18,786 nt of DNA from Bacillota bacterium (GCA_023441965.1 JAEZNB010000095.1:1-18786), one strand, 5' to 3'. Counted from the stretch's first letter, positions 7,550 through 16,201 are shown. Program-made: numbers and translations. The notes: generated by a model from the letters alone, not told the origin.

Positions 7550-8500
7550 TTAGTCTGTATATATCCCTGTCTCCCTCAACCTCTGCAAAAGGAGGTTTAG
7601 GATCTCCTCCTCCGATGTAAAAAGGTCCTTATCTACCCAGAGAACATCCCGCTCTCTTTTGAACCAGGTAAGCTGCCGTTTGGCATAGTGCCTGGTATCT
7701 CTCTTGATCAAGGTGATGGCCTCCTCAAGACTGCATTCTCCGGCCAAATAAGCAAGCAGCTCCTTATAGCCCAGTCCCTGCATAGAGACCAGGTCAGCAG
7801 TATAACCTCTCTCGGCCAGACCTCTGACCTCCTGCTCAAGTCCCTGCTCCATCATCAGATCTACCCGTTGATTAATGGTCTCATAAAGCTTTGCTCTGTC
7901 CTTGGTCAGGACAAAATAACAGTAGTTGTAAGGGGATGCCTTCTCCCTCTGCTCCTTGTTATGGACGGATATCTGTTCTCCCGTTAATCTGGCATACTCC
8001 AGGGCCCGGATGATCCTCTTGGCATTATGCGGGTGAATCGCCTCTGCACTCTCCGGATCAACCTCCCGTAGCATGGAATGAAGATATTCACTGCTCTTTT
8101 CCTCTGCCAGCTGCTCCAGCTCCCTGCGGTAGGAGTAATCCGTATCATTCTCGGTAAAGTCTATATCATAAAGCACTGCCTGCAGATAGAAGCCGGTCCC
8201 GCCGACCAGGATTGGAATCTTACCCTTTTCGTGTATTCTACTAATGTAGTCCTTAGCATATTGTTGGAATTTCACCACATTGAATTCCTCATCCGGCTCG
8301 AATTCACTGATCAGGTAATGGGGAACTCCTCCCATCTCCTCCGGGCGAATTTTTGCCGTTCCGATATCCATATATTTATATACCTGCATGGAATCAGCAG
8401 AGATAATCTCACCGTCCACAGCCTTCGCCAAGGAGATGGACAGGGCTGTTTTACCGACTGAGGTGGGTCCTGTTAAGATGATTAAGGGCTTCTTGTCCAT
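7550..8500 (-). CDS. miaA: tRNA dimethylallyltransferase MiaA
   Basis: Transfers a dimethylallyl group to N6 of A37 in tRNAs that read codons beginning with U. It acts in the cytoplasm on tRNA with dimethylallyl diphosphate as donor. The product is 316 residues, usual length. The P-loop G-P-T-S-V-G-K17-T18 is at residues 11-18, followed by the S-A-D-S-M-Q-V-Y substrate motif, then D-I-G-T-A-K, L-V-G-G-T-G-F-Y-L, and the K-R-I-I-R-A-L-E motif of the family. The ATG at 8498-8500 follows AAGGA with 8-nt spacing. It lies 38 bp after mutL, probably in the same transcript. The hfq gene that often follows miaA is absent here. Confidence 0.97.
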   Translation of the reverse strand: MDKKPLIILTGPTSVGKTALSISLAKAVDGEIISADSMQVYKYMDIGTAKIRPEEMGGVPHYLISEFEPDEEFNVVKFQQYAKDYISRIHEKGKIPILVGGTGFYLQAVLYDIDFTENDTDYSYRRELEQLAEEKSSEYLHSMLREVDPESAEAIHPHNAKRIIRALEYARLTGEQISVHNKEQREKASPYNYCYFVLTKDRAKLYETINQRVDLMMEQGLEQEVRGLAERGYTADLVSMQGLGYKELLAYLAGECSLEEAITLIKRDTRHYAKRQLTWFKRERDVLWVDKDLFTSEEEILNLLLQRLRETGIYTD

Positions 8501-8538
8501 AATATGATCCTTACTATGAATTATAATTTTTGATTCAT

Positions 8539-10848
8539 CTATAATATACGCTTAAACTTCTTCTCCAGCTCATAACGGCTCATGGAAATGATGACCGGAC
8601 GCCCATGGGGACAATGATAGGGATTCTCCAGCGTAAGCAGCTCCTTAATCAAGCTTTGGGCCTCTGCCTCTGACAAGGTATGGTTGGCCTTAACTGCAGC
8701 CTTACAGGAGAGGGACGCTGTCTTCTCCAGAATGGAGTTGACATTAAGACCATGCCCCATGACTTCCTCGGCCATGGTATCCAGGAACTCCTGGATCAGC
8801 TCCTTCTCTGACAAGCCGTACAGATCTGCAGGAACAGCCCGGACGGAAAACTCATTACCGCCGAAATGCTCGAACTCATAGCCCAGACCGGTCAGAACCT
8901 CCTCATATTGCTTTAGCACCTCCTGCTCCCTTAAGGTCAGGGTAAGCACAATCGGAGGCAGCAGCTGCTGGGAAGCAAGGGTCTTTTTTTCGGCGGCTGC
9001 AAGGATTCTCTCATATAACACCTTCTCATGAGCAGCGTGCTGATCAATGATATACAGCTCCTTCTGATATTCCACCAGCCAATAGGTAGAGAAGACCTGA
9101 CCGATGATCCGGTGTCCCTCCAAGGCCTGTTTCGATAGGAAGGGGGCTTGCACCTGCTTCTCATCTGAAAAGAGGTTAAGCTGCTCTCCTGCATCCACCT
9201 GAGTATTATGAGAGCCCTGTTGCTCCTGAAATATCTGTGAGTCCCGCTGACTCTGTTGCATCTGTGAGTCTTTCTGACTCTGTAACACCTGTGAGTCCTG
9301 TTGACTTTGTGAGAGATGCGAGTCCCGCTGATCCTGTAGCTGTATTAAGTCCTGCTGACCTGGTTGCTGACCATATACATCAGAAGAAGACTTCTTACCC
9401 TGTTTGTAAACTACATAATTATCAGAAGCAAAACCTGAAGTCATTGGAATGGAAGCTTTGGTATCCGGAAGGTGATAAGAGACCTCCTCTCTAATTACCT
9501 TATCCGATGGCAAGGAAGGATCTTCAGAAAGAAGCGCTTGTACTTCTTCCTCGGAAAGCTTCTCATAGGCCTGATTCTTAAGGGATAGCAGAGCCTGGGC
9601 TTCTTCCTTGGACGGCTTCTTATGGGCTGGATACTTAAGGGAATACATCGCTTGTATTTCTTCCTTGGAAAGCTTCTCATGAGCCTGGTTCTTAAGGGAA
9701 AGCAGAGTCTGGATCTCTTCCTCGGAAAGCTTCTCAGGGGCTAAGGTCTTCAGGGCTTGAAGCTGCTGCTCCCTACGCTTCTCCTCAAAGGGCTCGGGAA
9801 GTCTGGGTCTATTCTCCCTCCCCTGCTCCTGCTTGTGAAGGACCACCTTGGGAATCAGCTCCTTGCCGGATAGGGTTGACCGAATCAGGTTCAGAATGGT
9901 CTGAAAGACCTCTTCCTGATTCTTAAGCCGCACCTCCAGCTTCTGCGGGTGGACATTCACATCAATCAAGGAAGGGTTTATCTCGATATACAGTGAGGTA
10001 AAGGGATATTTATGCTGCATTAAGAAGGGCTTATAAGCCTCCTCGATGGCCTTTGTGATGATATTGCTCTTAATATACCTGCCATTGATGAAATAATTCT
10101 CAAAGTTACGGTTTCCCCGATTGATGATGGGCTTACCGATAAAGCCCCTGACGGACAGATCTGCTGAAGTGTATTCCACAGGCAGCAGTTCCTTGGATAC
10201 ATCTCTGCCATAAATCTGGTACAGAATATCCTTCGTATTATTATTACCGGAAGATTGCAGCTTAACTTGATTGTTGACGATAAATTTGAAGGAGATCTCC
10301 GGATGGGATACCATCAGACGCTCCATCAGGTCGCTGACATAGCCGGTCTCAGTCATGGAAGTTTTAAGGAATTTACGTCGGGCAGGAGTGTTATAGAAGA
10401 TATTCCGAACGATGATTGTTGTCCCTCCCGGACAGCCAATCTCCTCTAAACTCTTCTCCTCTCCGCCTTCTATCAGATAACGATAACCATGCAGAGAAGC
10501 CGGTGTCTTGGTGATTAGTTCAACCTGAGCGACTGCGGCGATGGAAGACAGAGCTTCCCCCCGAAAGCCGAGGCTTGTTACACTCAGAAGATCCTCTGCG
10601 GTTTTGATCTTACTGGTCGCATGCCTTTGAAATGCAAGCGGAATATCCTCTCTGGCGATGCCACTGCCGTTGTCCGTAATCCGGATCAGGCTTAAGCCAC
10701 CCTCCTTGATCTCCGCCGTGATTGCACTTGCCCCTGCATCCATGGCATTCTCAATCAGCTCCTTGACCACGGCACTGGGACGCTCCACAACCTCACCGGC
10801 TGCGATCTGATTTATGGTCTGTTCATCTAATACATGGATCAATGACAT
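8539..10848 (-). CDS. mutL: DNA mismatch repair endonuclease MutL
   Basis: Mismatch repair protein that couples MutS recognition to strand removal. At 769 residues it is longer than typical MutL (about 620-650). The N-terminal GHKL ATPase (1 to about 330) has E-L-I-E-N-A-M-D-A-G, D-N-G-S-G-I and G-F-R-G-E-A-L-S motifs. The C-terminal dimer/endonuclease domain has D602-Q-H-A-A-H-E608-K-V-L-Y-E613, S-C-K-A-A-V-K-A and C-P-H-G-R-P-V, so it should be an active metal-dependent nuclease. The extra length lies in the linker: four 19-residue repeats (372-447) and five 9-residue Q/S/D-rich repeats (500-544). The ATG at 10846-10848 has a moderate AGGCGG ribosome site. It lies 37 bp after mutS and 38 bp before miaA. 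Confidence 0.97.
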   Translation of the reverse strand: MSLIHVLDEQTINQIAAGEVVERPSAVVKELIENAMDAGASAITAEIKEGGLSLIRITDNGSGIAREDIPLAFQRHATSKIKTAEDLLSVTSLGFRGEALSSIAAVAQVELITKTPASLHGYRYLIEGGEEKSLEEIGCPGGTTIIVRNIFYNTPARRKFLKTSMTETGYVSDLMERLMVSHPEISFKFIVNNQVKLQSSGNNNTKDILYQIYGRDVSKELLPVEYTSADLSVRGFIGKPIINRGNRNFENYFINGRYIKSNIITKAIEEAYKPFLMQHKYPFTSLYIEINPSLIDVNVHPQKLEVRLKNQEEVFQTILNLIRSTLSGKELIPKVVLHKQEQGRENRPRLPEPFEEKRREQQLQALKTLAPEKLSEEEIQTLLSLKNQAHEKLSKEEIQAMYSLKYPAHKKPSKEEAQALLSLKNQAYEKLSEEEVQALLSEDPSLPSDKVIREEVSYHLPDTKASIPMTSGFASDNYVVYKQGKKSSSDVYGQQPGQQDLIQLQDQRDSHLSQSQQDSQVLQSQKDSQMQQSQRDSQIFQEQQGSHNTQVDAGEQLNLFSDEKQVQAPFLSKQALEGHRIIGQVFSTYWLVEYQKELYIIDQHAAHEKVLYERILAAAEKKTLASQQLLPPIVLTLTLREQEVLKQYEEVLTGLGYEFEHFGGNEFSVRAVPADLYGLSEKELIQEFLDTMAEEVMGHGLNVNSILEKTASLSCKAAVKANHTLSEAEAQSLIKELLTLENPYHCPHGRPVIISMSRYELEKKFKRIL
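9190..9351 (-). repeat. 27-bp tandem repeat in the mutL linker (five copies plus a decayed sixth)
   Basis: In-frame 27-bp units at 9325-9351, 9298-9324, 9271-9297, 9244-9270 and 9217-9243 encode nine-residue repeats of the pattern D-S-x-x-x-Q-x-Q-x (for example DSQVLQSQK and DSQMQQSQR). A degenerate sixth unit lies at 9190-9216. The array adds a Gln/Ser-rich, presumably disordered, spacer between the ATPase and endonuclease domains. Because each unit is a multiple of three, copy changes would alter linker length without breaking the gene. Confidence 0.92.
9508..9735 (-). repeat. 57-bp tandem repeat in the mutL linker (four copies)
   Basis: In-frame 57-bp units at 9679-9735, 9622-9678, 9565-9621 and 9508-9564 encode four 19-residue repeats beginning E/K-K-L/P-S-E/K-E-E and continuing to S-L-K-N-Q-A-H/Y. 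The fourth copy diverges at its end. The pattern is charged and predicted helical (E/K/L-rich), unlike the neighbouring Q-rich array. Three copies retain an identical AAGCTT tract at the same register, which suggests fairly recent duplication. Confidence 0.93.
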
Positions 10849-10885
10849 AGGAACCGCCTTTCTGCATGTTAAGTAATATAATCAA

Positions 10886-13588
10886 TCAGATTCTGTCCTT
10901 GATTTTCTTCTGCATCTGGTAGAGCTTATTGATCGCATCAATCGGTGTCAGTCTGGCGATATCCAGGTCTCTAAGCTCTGCAATGATATCCTCATTGCCT
11001 GACATGGAGAAGAAGGAAAGCTGGTCCATTGCCTTTTGCTTCTTCCCGCTTTTTGCCGGTTTGACCGGCTCCTCAGCAGCTAAGTGGAGGAATAATTCTT
11101 CCTGTACGAATTCTTCCTTTGCTTCCTCCGGTGCAGACAGATTCTTTGCCTTTAAAGCCAGGTCATTGCCGGTCAGCTCATTCACGATTTCTGAAGCCCG
11201 CTTCAGGATACCGGCAGGAACTCCTGCAAGCTTGGCCACCTGAATTCCGTAGCTCTTATCTGCGCCACCCTTCACAATCTTTCTTAGGAAGACGATGTCC
11301 TCCCCCTGTTCCTTGACTGCGATACAATAGTTATTTACACCCTCCAGTCTGCCCTCCAGCTCGGTAAGCTCATGATAATGGGTCGCAAACAGCGTCTTGG
11401 CGCCCAGCAGGGAGGAAGAACTGATATGCTCCACCACAGCCCAGGCGATGCTTAAGCCGTCAAAGGTGGAGGTTCCTCTGCCGATTTCATCCAGAATCAG
11501 CAGGCTGTTTTTCGTAGCATTTCTTAAGATATTGGCAACCTCGGTCATTTCTACCATGAAGGTACTCTGACCGCTGGCCAGATCATCCGAGGCTCCAACC
11601 CGGGTAAAGATCCGATCCACAATACCGATACTGGCACTGTCTGCAGGCACGAAGGAACCGAGCTGAGCCATCAGCACGATCAAAGCGGTCTGTCGCATAT
11701 AGGTGGATTTACCTGCCATATTGGGGCCGGTAATAATGGATACCCGGTTATTCTTATTATCCAGCATGGTATCATTGGAGATAAACATGTCGTGAGAGAT
11801 CATTTTCTCCACCACCGGATGTCTTCCGTTTTTTATGGTAATGGCACCATCCGTATTGATCACAGGTCTGCAATAATTGTTTTGCTCCGCTACCAAGGCC
11901 AGAGAAGCAAAGGTATCAAGTCTGGCGATGGCCTTTGCGGTCTGCTGTATCCGTTTCACCTCCAGGCCAATCTGATCACGGATCTCACAGAAGAGGTCAT
12001 ATTCCAGAGAGAAGAGCTTATCTTCGGCACCCAAGATGATATCCTCCAGCTCCTTCAGCTCCGGAGTGGTATAACGCTCTGCATTGGCAAGGGTCTGCTT
12101 ACGGATCCAATTGGAGGGTACCAGGCTCTGATAGGAGTTCGTAACCTCCAGATAGTAACCGAAGACCCGATTATAGCGGATTCTAAGATTCTTTATCCCT
12201 GTAGCATCTCTTTCCTTGGTCTCCAGGTCCATGAGCCAGTCCTTGCCCTCGGTCTTCGCCTTTCTTAACCGGTCCACTTCCTCATGATAGCCTTCCCGAA
12301 TGATGCCCCCCTCCTTTACGTTCAAGGGTGGTTCATCGGCGATTGCCCGGCTGATGAGTCCGGCGATATCCTCCAGAGGATCCAGCTCCTCATGGATATT
12401 CTTTAAGAGTCCGGTCTCAAAGCCCTGTAGCAGGAATTTGATATGGGGCAGCATAGACAGAGAGGAGCTGAAGGCAATCAGATCCCTTGGATTCGCACTG
12501 CAGTAGCTGATTTTCCCCATCAGACGTTCCAGGTCATAAATGGGATTCAGGTACTCCCGTAGCTCCTCTCTGGTTATCATATTATCCTTTAACAAAGCAA
12601 CCGCTTCCAGCCGCTCATTGATCAAATCATAATCAATCAGGGGCTGCTCCAGATAGCTTCGCAAAAGTCTGGCGCCCATGGCTGTCTTTGTCTTATCCAG
12701 GACCCAGAGCAGTGAGCCTCTCTTCTGCTTCTCACGGATGGTCTCTGTCAGCTCTAGGTTCCTTACCGTAGAGCTGTCCAAAAGCATGTATTTCTCATAG
12801 GTATAAGGGGTAAGCTTGGTGATATGGGATAGAGAGTTCTTCTGAGTCTCCCTAAGGAACTGCATGATGCAGCCTGCGGCGATGGAGCCGATCGAAAAAT
12901 CCTTCAGTCCGATACCCTCCAGAGCCGCCACCTGAAAATGCTCTTTTAAGGCACGGACACACAGGGCATCATCAAAATACCAGGGTTCCAGCGGGGACAG
13001 AGATAGATGATTGATGTTTTTTAAGGCTTCGATATCGATACCGGATACCAGGAAGGTATCATTACAGATGATTTCCGAGGGGGACCATTTATAGATTTCA
13101 TCCATCAGCTTACGGGTGCTGTCCACCTCAGTAACAAAATAATCTCCGGTTGTAACATCTACAACGGAGATGCCATAAGAATTGGTGGTATGTATGACTG
13201 CCATCAGATAATTGTTTTTGGTCTCATCCAGCACCTGAGTATTCAGATTCGTACCAGGAGTAACGATGCGGACCACTTCTCTTCTAACAATACCCTTCGC
13301 TGCCTTGGGATCCTCCACCTGCTCACAGATGGCGACCCGGTAACCACGGCTGACCAGCTTACTTAAATAATTCTCGACCGAATGATAGGGAACCCCGCAC
13401 ATGGGAGCTCTCTCCTCCTGTCCGATATTCTTGCCGGTCAATGCGATCTCCAGCTCTCTTGAGCACACCTGGGCATCCTCGAAAAACATCTCATAAAAGT
13501 CGCCCAAACGGTAAAATAAGATACAGTCTTTATATTGTTCCTTGATCTGCAAATACTGCTGCATCAGGGGAGTAAGTGCGGTCATCAT
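10886..13588 (-). CDS. mutS: DNA mismatch repair protein MutS
   Basis: Recognises base mismatches and small loops, then recruits MutL using ATP. The product is 900 residues from the chosen start, usual for MutS1. Mismatch-binding motif G-D-F-Y-E-M-F is in domain I. Walker A is G621-P-N-M-A-G-K627-S-T, with Walker B/signature D-E-I-G-R-G-T-S-T-F-D-G and A-T-H-Y-H-E-L downstream. I place the start at ATG 13586-13588: AGAGG lies 7 nt upstream, and family members begin near this L-T-P-x-M-Q-Q-Y motif. The in-frame ATG at 13631-13633 has no ribosome site. The gene heads the mutS-mutL-miaA cluster and has its own promoter about 150 bp upstream. Confidence 0.98.
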   Translation of the reverse strand: MMTALTPLMQQYLQIKEQYKDCILFYRLGDFYEMFFEDAQVCSRELEIALTGKNIGQEERAPMCGVPYHSVENYLSKLVSRGYRVAICEQVEDPKAAKGIVRREVVRIVTPGTNLNTQVLDETKNNYLMAVIHTTNSYGISVVDVTTGDYFVTEVDSTRKLMDEIYKWSPSEIICNDTFLVSGIDIEALKNINHLSLSPLEPWYFDDALCVRALKEHFQVAALEGIGLKDFSIGSIAAGCIMQFLRETQKNSLSHITKLTPYTYEKYMLLDSSTVRNLELTETIREKQKRGSLLWVLDKTKTAMGARLLRSYLEQPLIDYDLINERLEAVALLKDNMITREELREYLNPIYDLERLMGKISYCSANPRDLIAFSSSLSMLPHIKFLLQGFETGLLKNIHEELDPLEDIAGLISRAIADEPPLNVKEGGIIREGYHEEVDRLRKAKTEGKDWLMDLETKERDATGIKNLRIRYNRVFGYYLEVTNSYQSLVPSNWIRKQTLANAERYTTPELKELEDIILGAEDKLFSLEYDLFCEIRDQIGLEVKRIQQTAKAIARLDTFASLALVAEQNNYCRPVINTDGAITIKNGRHPVVEKMISHDMFISNDTMLDNKNNRVSIITGPNMAGKSTYMRQTALIVLMAQLGSFVPADSASIGIVDRIFTRVGASDDLASGQSTFMVEMTEVANILRNATKNSLLILDEIGRGTSTFDGLSIAWAVVEHISSSSLLGAKTLFATHYHELTELEGRLEGVNNYCIAVKEQGEDIVFLRKIVKGGADKSYGIQVAKLAGVPAGILKRASEIVNELTGNDLALKAKNLSAPEEAKEEFVQEELFLHLAAEEPVKPAKSGKKQKAMDQLSFFSMSGNEDIIAELRDLDIARLTPIDAINKLYQMQKKIKDRI

Positions 13589-13636
13589 GTAAATCCTCTC
13601 TTTGCTTTGGCTTTCGTACTGCTCCTTAAACATGAA

Positions 13637-13686
13637 AATAGAACATGACTCCGTGCCGATACATAACCCTCAGAGTAAGTTCTATT
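13637..13686 (-). repeat. Inverted repeat in the mutS 5' leader
   Basis: AATAGAAC (13637-13644) and GTTCTATT (13679-13686) form an 8-bp stem on the mutS leader RNA. An inner ACTC/GAGT pairing (13648-13651 with 13673-13676) is offset by a small internal loop. It lies between the predicted promoter and the mutS ribosome site. It is moderately AT-rich and could be incidental. Confidence 0.35.
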
Positions 13687-13734
13687 AAAATTATGTTCCC
13701 TTGCTTTATGATAAATGGGATTACGATACATTTA

Positions 13735-13762
13735 ATTATAACATACCGATACTGTTTTGCAA
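13735..13762 (-). promoter_or_regulatory. Predicted mutS promoter (extended -10)
   Basis: Minus strand: -35 TTGCAA (13757-13762, 4 of 6), 16-bp spacer, perfect -10 TATAAT (13735-13740) preceded by TGT (extended -10). The predicted transcript start is near 13728, giving a leader of about 140 nt before mutS. It is the best promoter match between rnhA and mutS. Confidence 0.65.
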
Positions 13763-13808
13763 TGGTTTCAAAGACCCTCTTTCGACAAATTCATTTAGGG
13801 AAACCATT
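13761..13808 (-). repeat. Inverted repeat at the rnhA 3' end, touching the mutS promoter
   Basis: Perfect 9-bp inverted repeat AATGGTTTC (13761-13769) and GAAACCATT (13800-13808) with a 30-nt interior that can add a short CCCT/AGGG pairing. It spans the end of rnhA and reaches the mutS -35 box. It lacks a T-run, so it is not a classic terminator. It could be a weak 3'-end hairpin or a site for a regulator. Confidence 0.4.
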
Positions 13809-14284
13809 CATACTCCAATCTCATCCTCCAATAAGTCACTGCCATCTGCGGCCATCGTAGCCAGCGTATCACAGCGCTCGTTCATGGGATGGCCGTTATG
13901 CCCTTTCACCCAGACAAAGGATACCTCATGAGGCTCTATCGCTTTCAGCAGACGTTTCCAGAGGTCTACATTCTTCACAGGCTCATTCTGCCCCCGTTTC
14001 CAGCCCTTTTTGATCCAGCTCTCCAGCCAGTGTTCATTAAAGGCCTTCACCAGATATTGAGAATCGGAATACAGAGTAACCCGGCAGGGCTTGGTCAGGG
14101 CTTCCATTCCGATAATCGCCGCCATCAGCTCCATCCGGTTGTTGGTCGTTTTCTTATAGCCTGCGCTGTATTCGCGAACATGCTCCTGACCTTTTGGATC
14201 TACATAGACAAGGATGGTCCCATAGCCTCCGGGGCCTTCGGGATTTCCTCTGGCAGCTCCGTCTGTATAAATACTTACATGCAT
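13808..14284 (-). CDS. rnhA: Ribonuclease HI
   Basis: Cleaves the RNA strand of RNA-DNA hybrids (primers, R-loops). The product is 158 residues, the classic RNase HI length. The catalytic carboxylates are all visible: D8 in Y-T-D-G-A, E52 in N-N-R-M-E-L, D74 in Y-S-D-S-Q-Y and D139 in N-E-R-C-D-T-L-A. The flexible-loop histidine is H129 (K-G-H-N-G-H). A basic protrusion-like stretch W-I-K-K-G-W-K-R-G at about 90-98 matches the handle region of E. coli-type enzymes. The ATG at 14282-14284 follows GGAGG with 8-nt spacing. It lies between the MutS-like gene (110-bp gap) and mutS. A TATAAT at 14304-14309 upstream lacks a good -35 box. Confidence 0.97.
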   Translation of the reverse strand: MHVSIYTDGAARGNPEGPGGYGTILVYVDPKGQEHVREYSAGYKKTTNNRMELMAAIIGMEALTKPCRVTLYSDSQYLVKAFNEHWLESWIKKGWKRGQNEPVKNVDLWKRLLKAIEPHEVSFVWVKGHNGHPMNERCDTLATMAADGSDLLEDEIGV

Positions 14285-14394
14285 AGGATAAACCTCCGTA
14301 ATAATTATATAATCATGTGAATGATAAAGCTAATTTTCTAATGACTGGTCTGATTTGATGGGTAGGAACACATAAATCATCTCCTCACAACTGC

Positions 14395-16068
14395 TTACGG
14401 TAGCTTCTTCCACTCTCCGTCCCTTAAGAATTCCTCGGCTGCAGTCTCCGCATTCTTGATGATATCAGGACTGTATCCCAGTAAGGACAGAAGCTTGATG
14501 GCATTGCTGGACTGGGCCCTGCCATGGTAGAGCTTATAATCGAAGAGAATCTGATGGTTTGAAATCCTCTCCTGAAAATGATAATTGGTATAATGCTTCT
14601 CCAGAATATGAGTCAGCTCGATATCATGGGTAGCGGCAAAGCATAATACATTCAGCTTTGCCAGGGACAAGAGTATCCTGGAGGAGGCTGCAATTCTCTC
14701 TAATGTATTGGTTCCCCTAAGAACCTCATCAATCAGTACCAGCATAGGATATTTGGGATTGACACAATCAAGGATTCTCTTCAGGGATTTGATTTCCACG
14801 ATATAATAGCTTTCGTTCTGAAAGAGGCTATCCCGTAAGGCCATAGAGGAAAAGATGGTAAAAAATGACCCTCTGTAGCTCTTACTGACCGAGGTATAGA
14901 TGGTTTGAGACAGTAAGGCGTTGATGGCCAGAGTCTTGATAAAGGTAGATTTACCTGAGGCATTGGAACCGGTTATCAAGACACTTTGCTTCTCCGAAAT
15001 GGAATTTGGTACAGGGTCGGATATGAGGGGGTGATAAAGCTCGGTCACCTGAAGCTGTGGGGTCTTACCGGCGATAAGCTCCGGAGTACTGTAATAGGGA
15101 AGTCTGCCTCGGAAGGAGGAGGCTGCCATACAGCTATCCAGAAAGCCGATTGTCTTATAAATACTGTTCAAGGAGTCTCGGTTCTTCTTGAAAAAGCTTA
15201 ACATGGAGTTGTATTTGATCAGATCCACATGAAAGAGCATGCGGATATAGTCTAAACCAGCGTCCATCAGGTCCCCATTACCGCTGTTTGGAAGCAGGAA
15301 ACCGGCGCCTCTTCTGAACTTACGAAACACCTGCAGCTCCCTCTTAAGAACAGCCTGATATTCGGCAATTTCGGGGATATCCTGCTTGGTCACAGGCACA
15401 GTATAAGCCAGAAGACGAAGAATATAGGAAAACACGATCAGGAATTTCTCTATCTTTGCTTTACCGATAAAATACCGGTAGATATTCAGACAGATAAAGA
15501 AGATGGTAGAAAGAGCACCGGGTCCTGGATAAAGGAAAATCAGCAGAATGGACAGAATTAAGCCCAAGGCCATCAAATAATGGGTTATATTAGAAGAAGG
15601 CTTTTCCTCTCCCAACCGGTTCATATATTCATATACCGAGATCGTGTTCACCCGGCCGATTCTATTCAGGCTTAGCTGCAGCTCAACCCGCTTCTCTTCA
15701 TTTTCATGAAAGTAATCCATCAACCGTTTCCGTTCCGCCAGCTCCTCTTCTGAAAAGCAAGGCTTCCGTAAAAGGGCATAGAGGTATTCCTCACCGATGG
15801 AGCATTGGGTATTATTCATCTGCTGATATAGCTCATCCAGGTCCAGATCATTCCATGTGATATCATCCACATCCAGCCTGTCGTCCCGTATCGTTTGATA
15901 GAATTCCTTAATGGACTGCAGCTTATCAGAGTTATAGTCCTTCTCCGGAGGTAAGCTCCATTCAACCTTCAACTGCTCCTTCGTTCTTTTCAAGATCATT
16001 CTTTCGTTTAGTAAGCTCCATACGACCAGAATCAATATGGCTATCAAGAAATAAAAGAAATAAGTCAT
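14395..16068 (-). CDS. Membrane-anchored MutS-family ATPase (MutS-like, not MutS1 or MutS2)
   Basis: A 557-residue protein with a hydrophobic N-terminal segment (about 3-21), two further segments (about 163-180 and 184-200) and a possible fourth (about 206-224). A MutS-type core/clamp-like helical region (about 230-345) and a C-terminal MutS ATPase follow. Walker A is G367-S-N-A-S-G-K373-S-T, Walker B is L-V-L-I-D447-E448-V-L-R-G-T-N-T, and the switch histidine is in A-T-H-D. The mismatch-reading domain I (F-x-E motif) and any Smr nuclease domain are absent, so it should not act as MutS1 or MutS2. Such proteins occur in Firmicutes and Bacteroidetes; their role is not known. The start at 16066-16068 has AGGAG 8 nt upstream, and its own promoter lies at 16101-16129. 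The association with rnhA and mutS is positional only. Confidence 0.88.
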   Translation of the reverse strand: MTYFFYFLIAILILVVWSLLNERMILKRTKEQLKVEWSLPPEKDYNSDKLQSIKEFYQTIRDDRLDVDDITWNDLDLDELYQQMNNTQCSIGEEYLYALLRKPCFSEEELAERKRLMDYFHENEEKRVELQLSLNRIGRVNTISVYEYMNRLGEEKPSSNITHYLMALGLILSILLIFLYPGPGALSTIFFICLNIYRYFIGKAKIEKFLIVFSYILRLLAYTVPVTKQDIPEIAEYQAVLKRELQVFRKFRRGAGFLLPNSGNGDLMDAGLDYIRMLFHVDLIKYNSMLSFFKKNRDSLNSIYKTIGFLDSCMAASSFRGRLPYYSTPELIAGKTPQLQVTELYHPLISDPVPNSISEKQSVLITGSNASGKSTFIKTLAINALLSQTIYTSVSKSYRGSFFTIFSSMALRDSLFQNESYYIVEIKSLKRILDCVNPKYPMLVLIDEVLRGTNTLERIAASSRILLSLAKLNVLCFAATHDIELTHILEKHYTNYHFQERISNHQILFDYKLYHGRAQSSNAIKLLSLLGYSPDIIKNAETAAEEFLRDGEWKKLP

Positions 16069-16100
16069 AGGTTTCGCTCCTGTCCCTTCTTTATCCTCTT

Positions 16101-16129
16101 ATTGTAATCAAAAAGCAACGTCTTGTCTA
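16101..16129 (-). promoter_or_regulatory. Predicted promoter of the MutS-like gene
   Basis: Minus strand: -35 TAGACA (16124-16129, 5 of 6), 17-bp spacer, -10 TACAAT (16101-16106, 5 of 6). The predicted transcript start is near 16094, leaving a leader of about 26 nt with AGGAG before the ATG at 16068. It lies downstream of the terminator at 16202-16230, so the MutS-like gene appears to start a new transcript. Confidence 0.7.
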
Positions 16130-16201
16130 TCCCGAAAATTCATGACAGTATCAGCCCATGTTTAACTATGTATATATTGGCCACCAAATGATTAACAGCA
16201 T

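Noticed and set aside
9190..9351. Short regular repeats that could be taken for a CRISPR array
   Set aside because: The 27-bp units are contiguous without spacers, in frame, and encode a coherent peptide pattern inside mutL.
13589..13633. Longer mutS start at 13631-13633 adding 15 residues
   Set aside because: No ribosome site precedes it, while AGAGG is well placed before the ATG at 13586-13588, and MutS proteins normally begin near that point.
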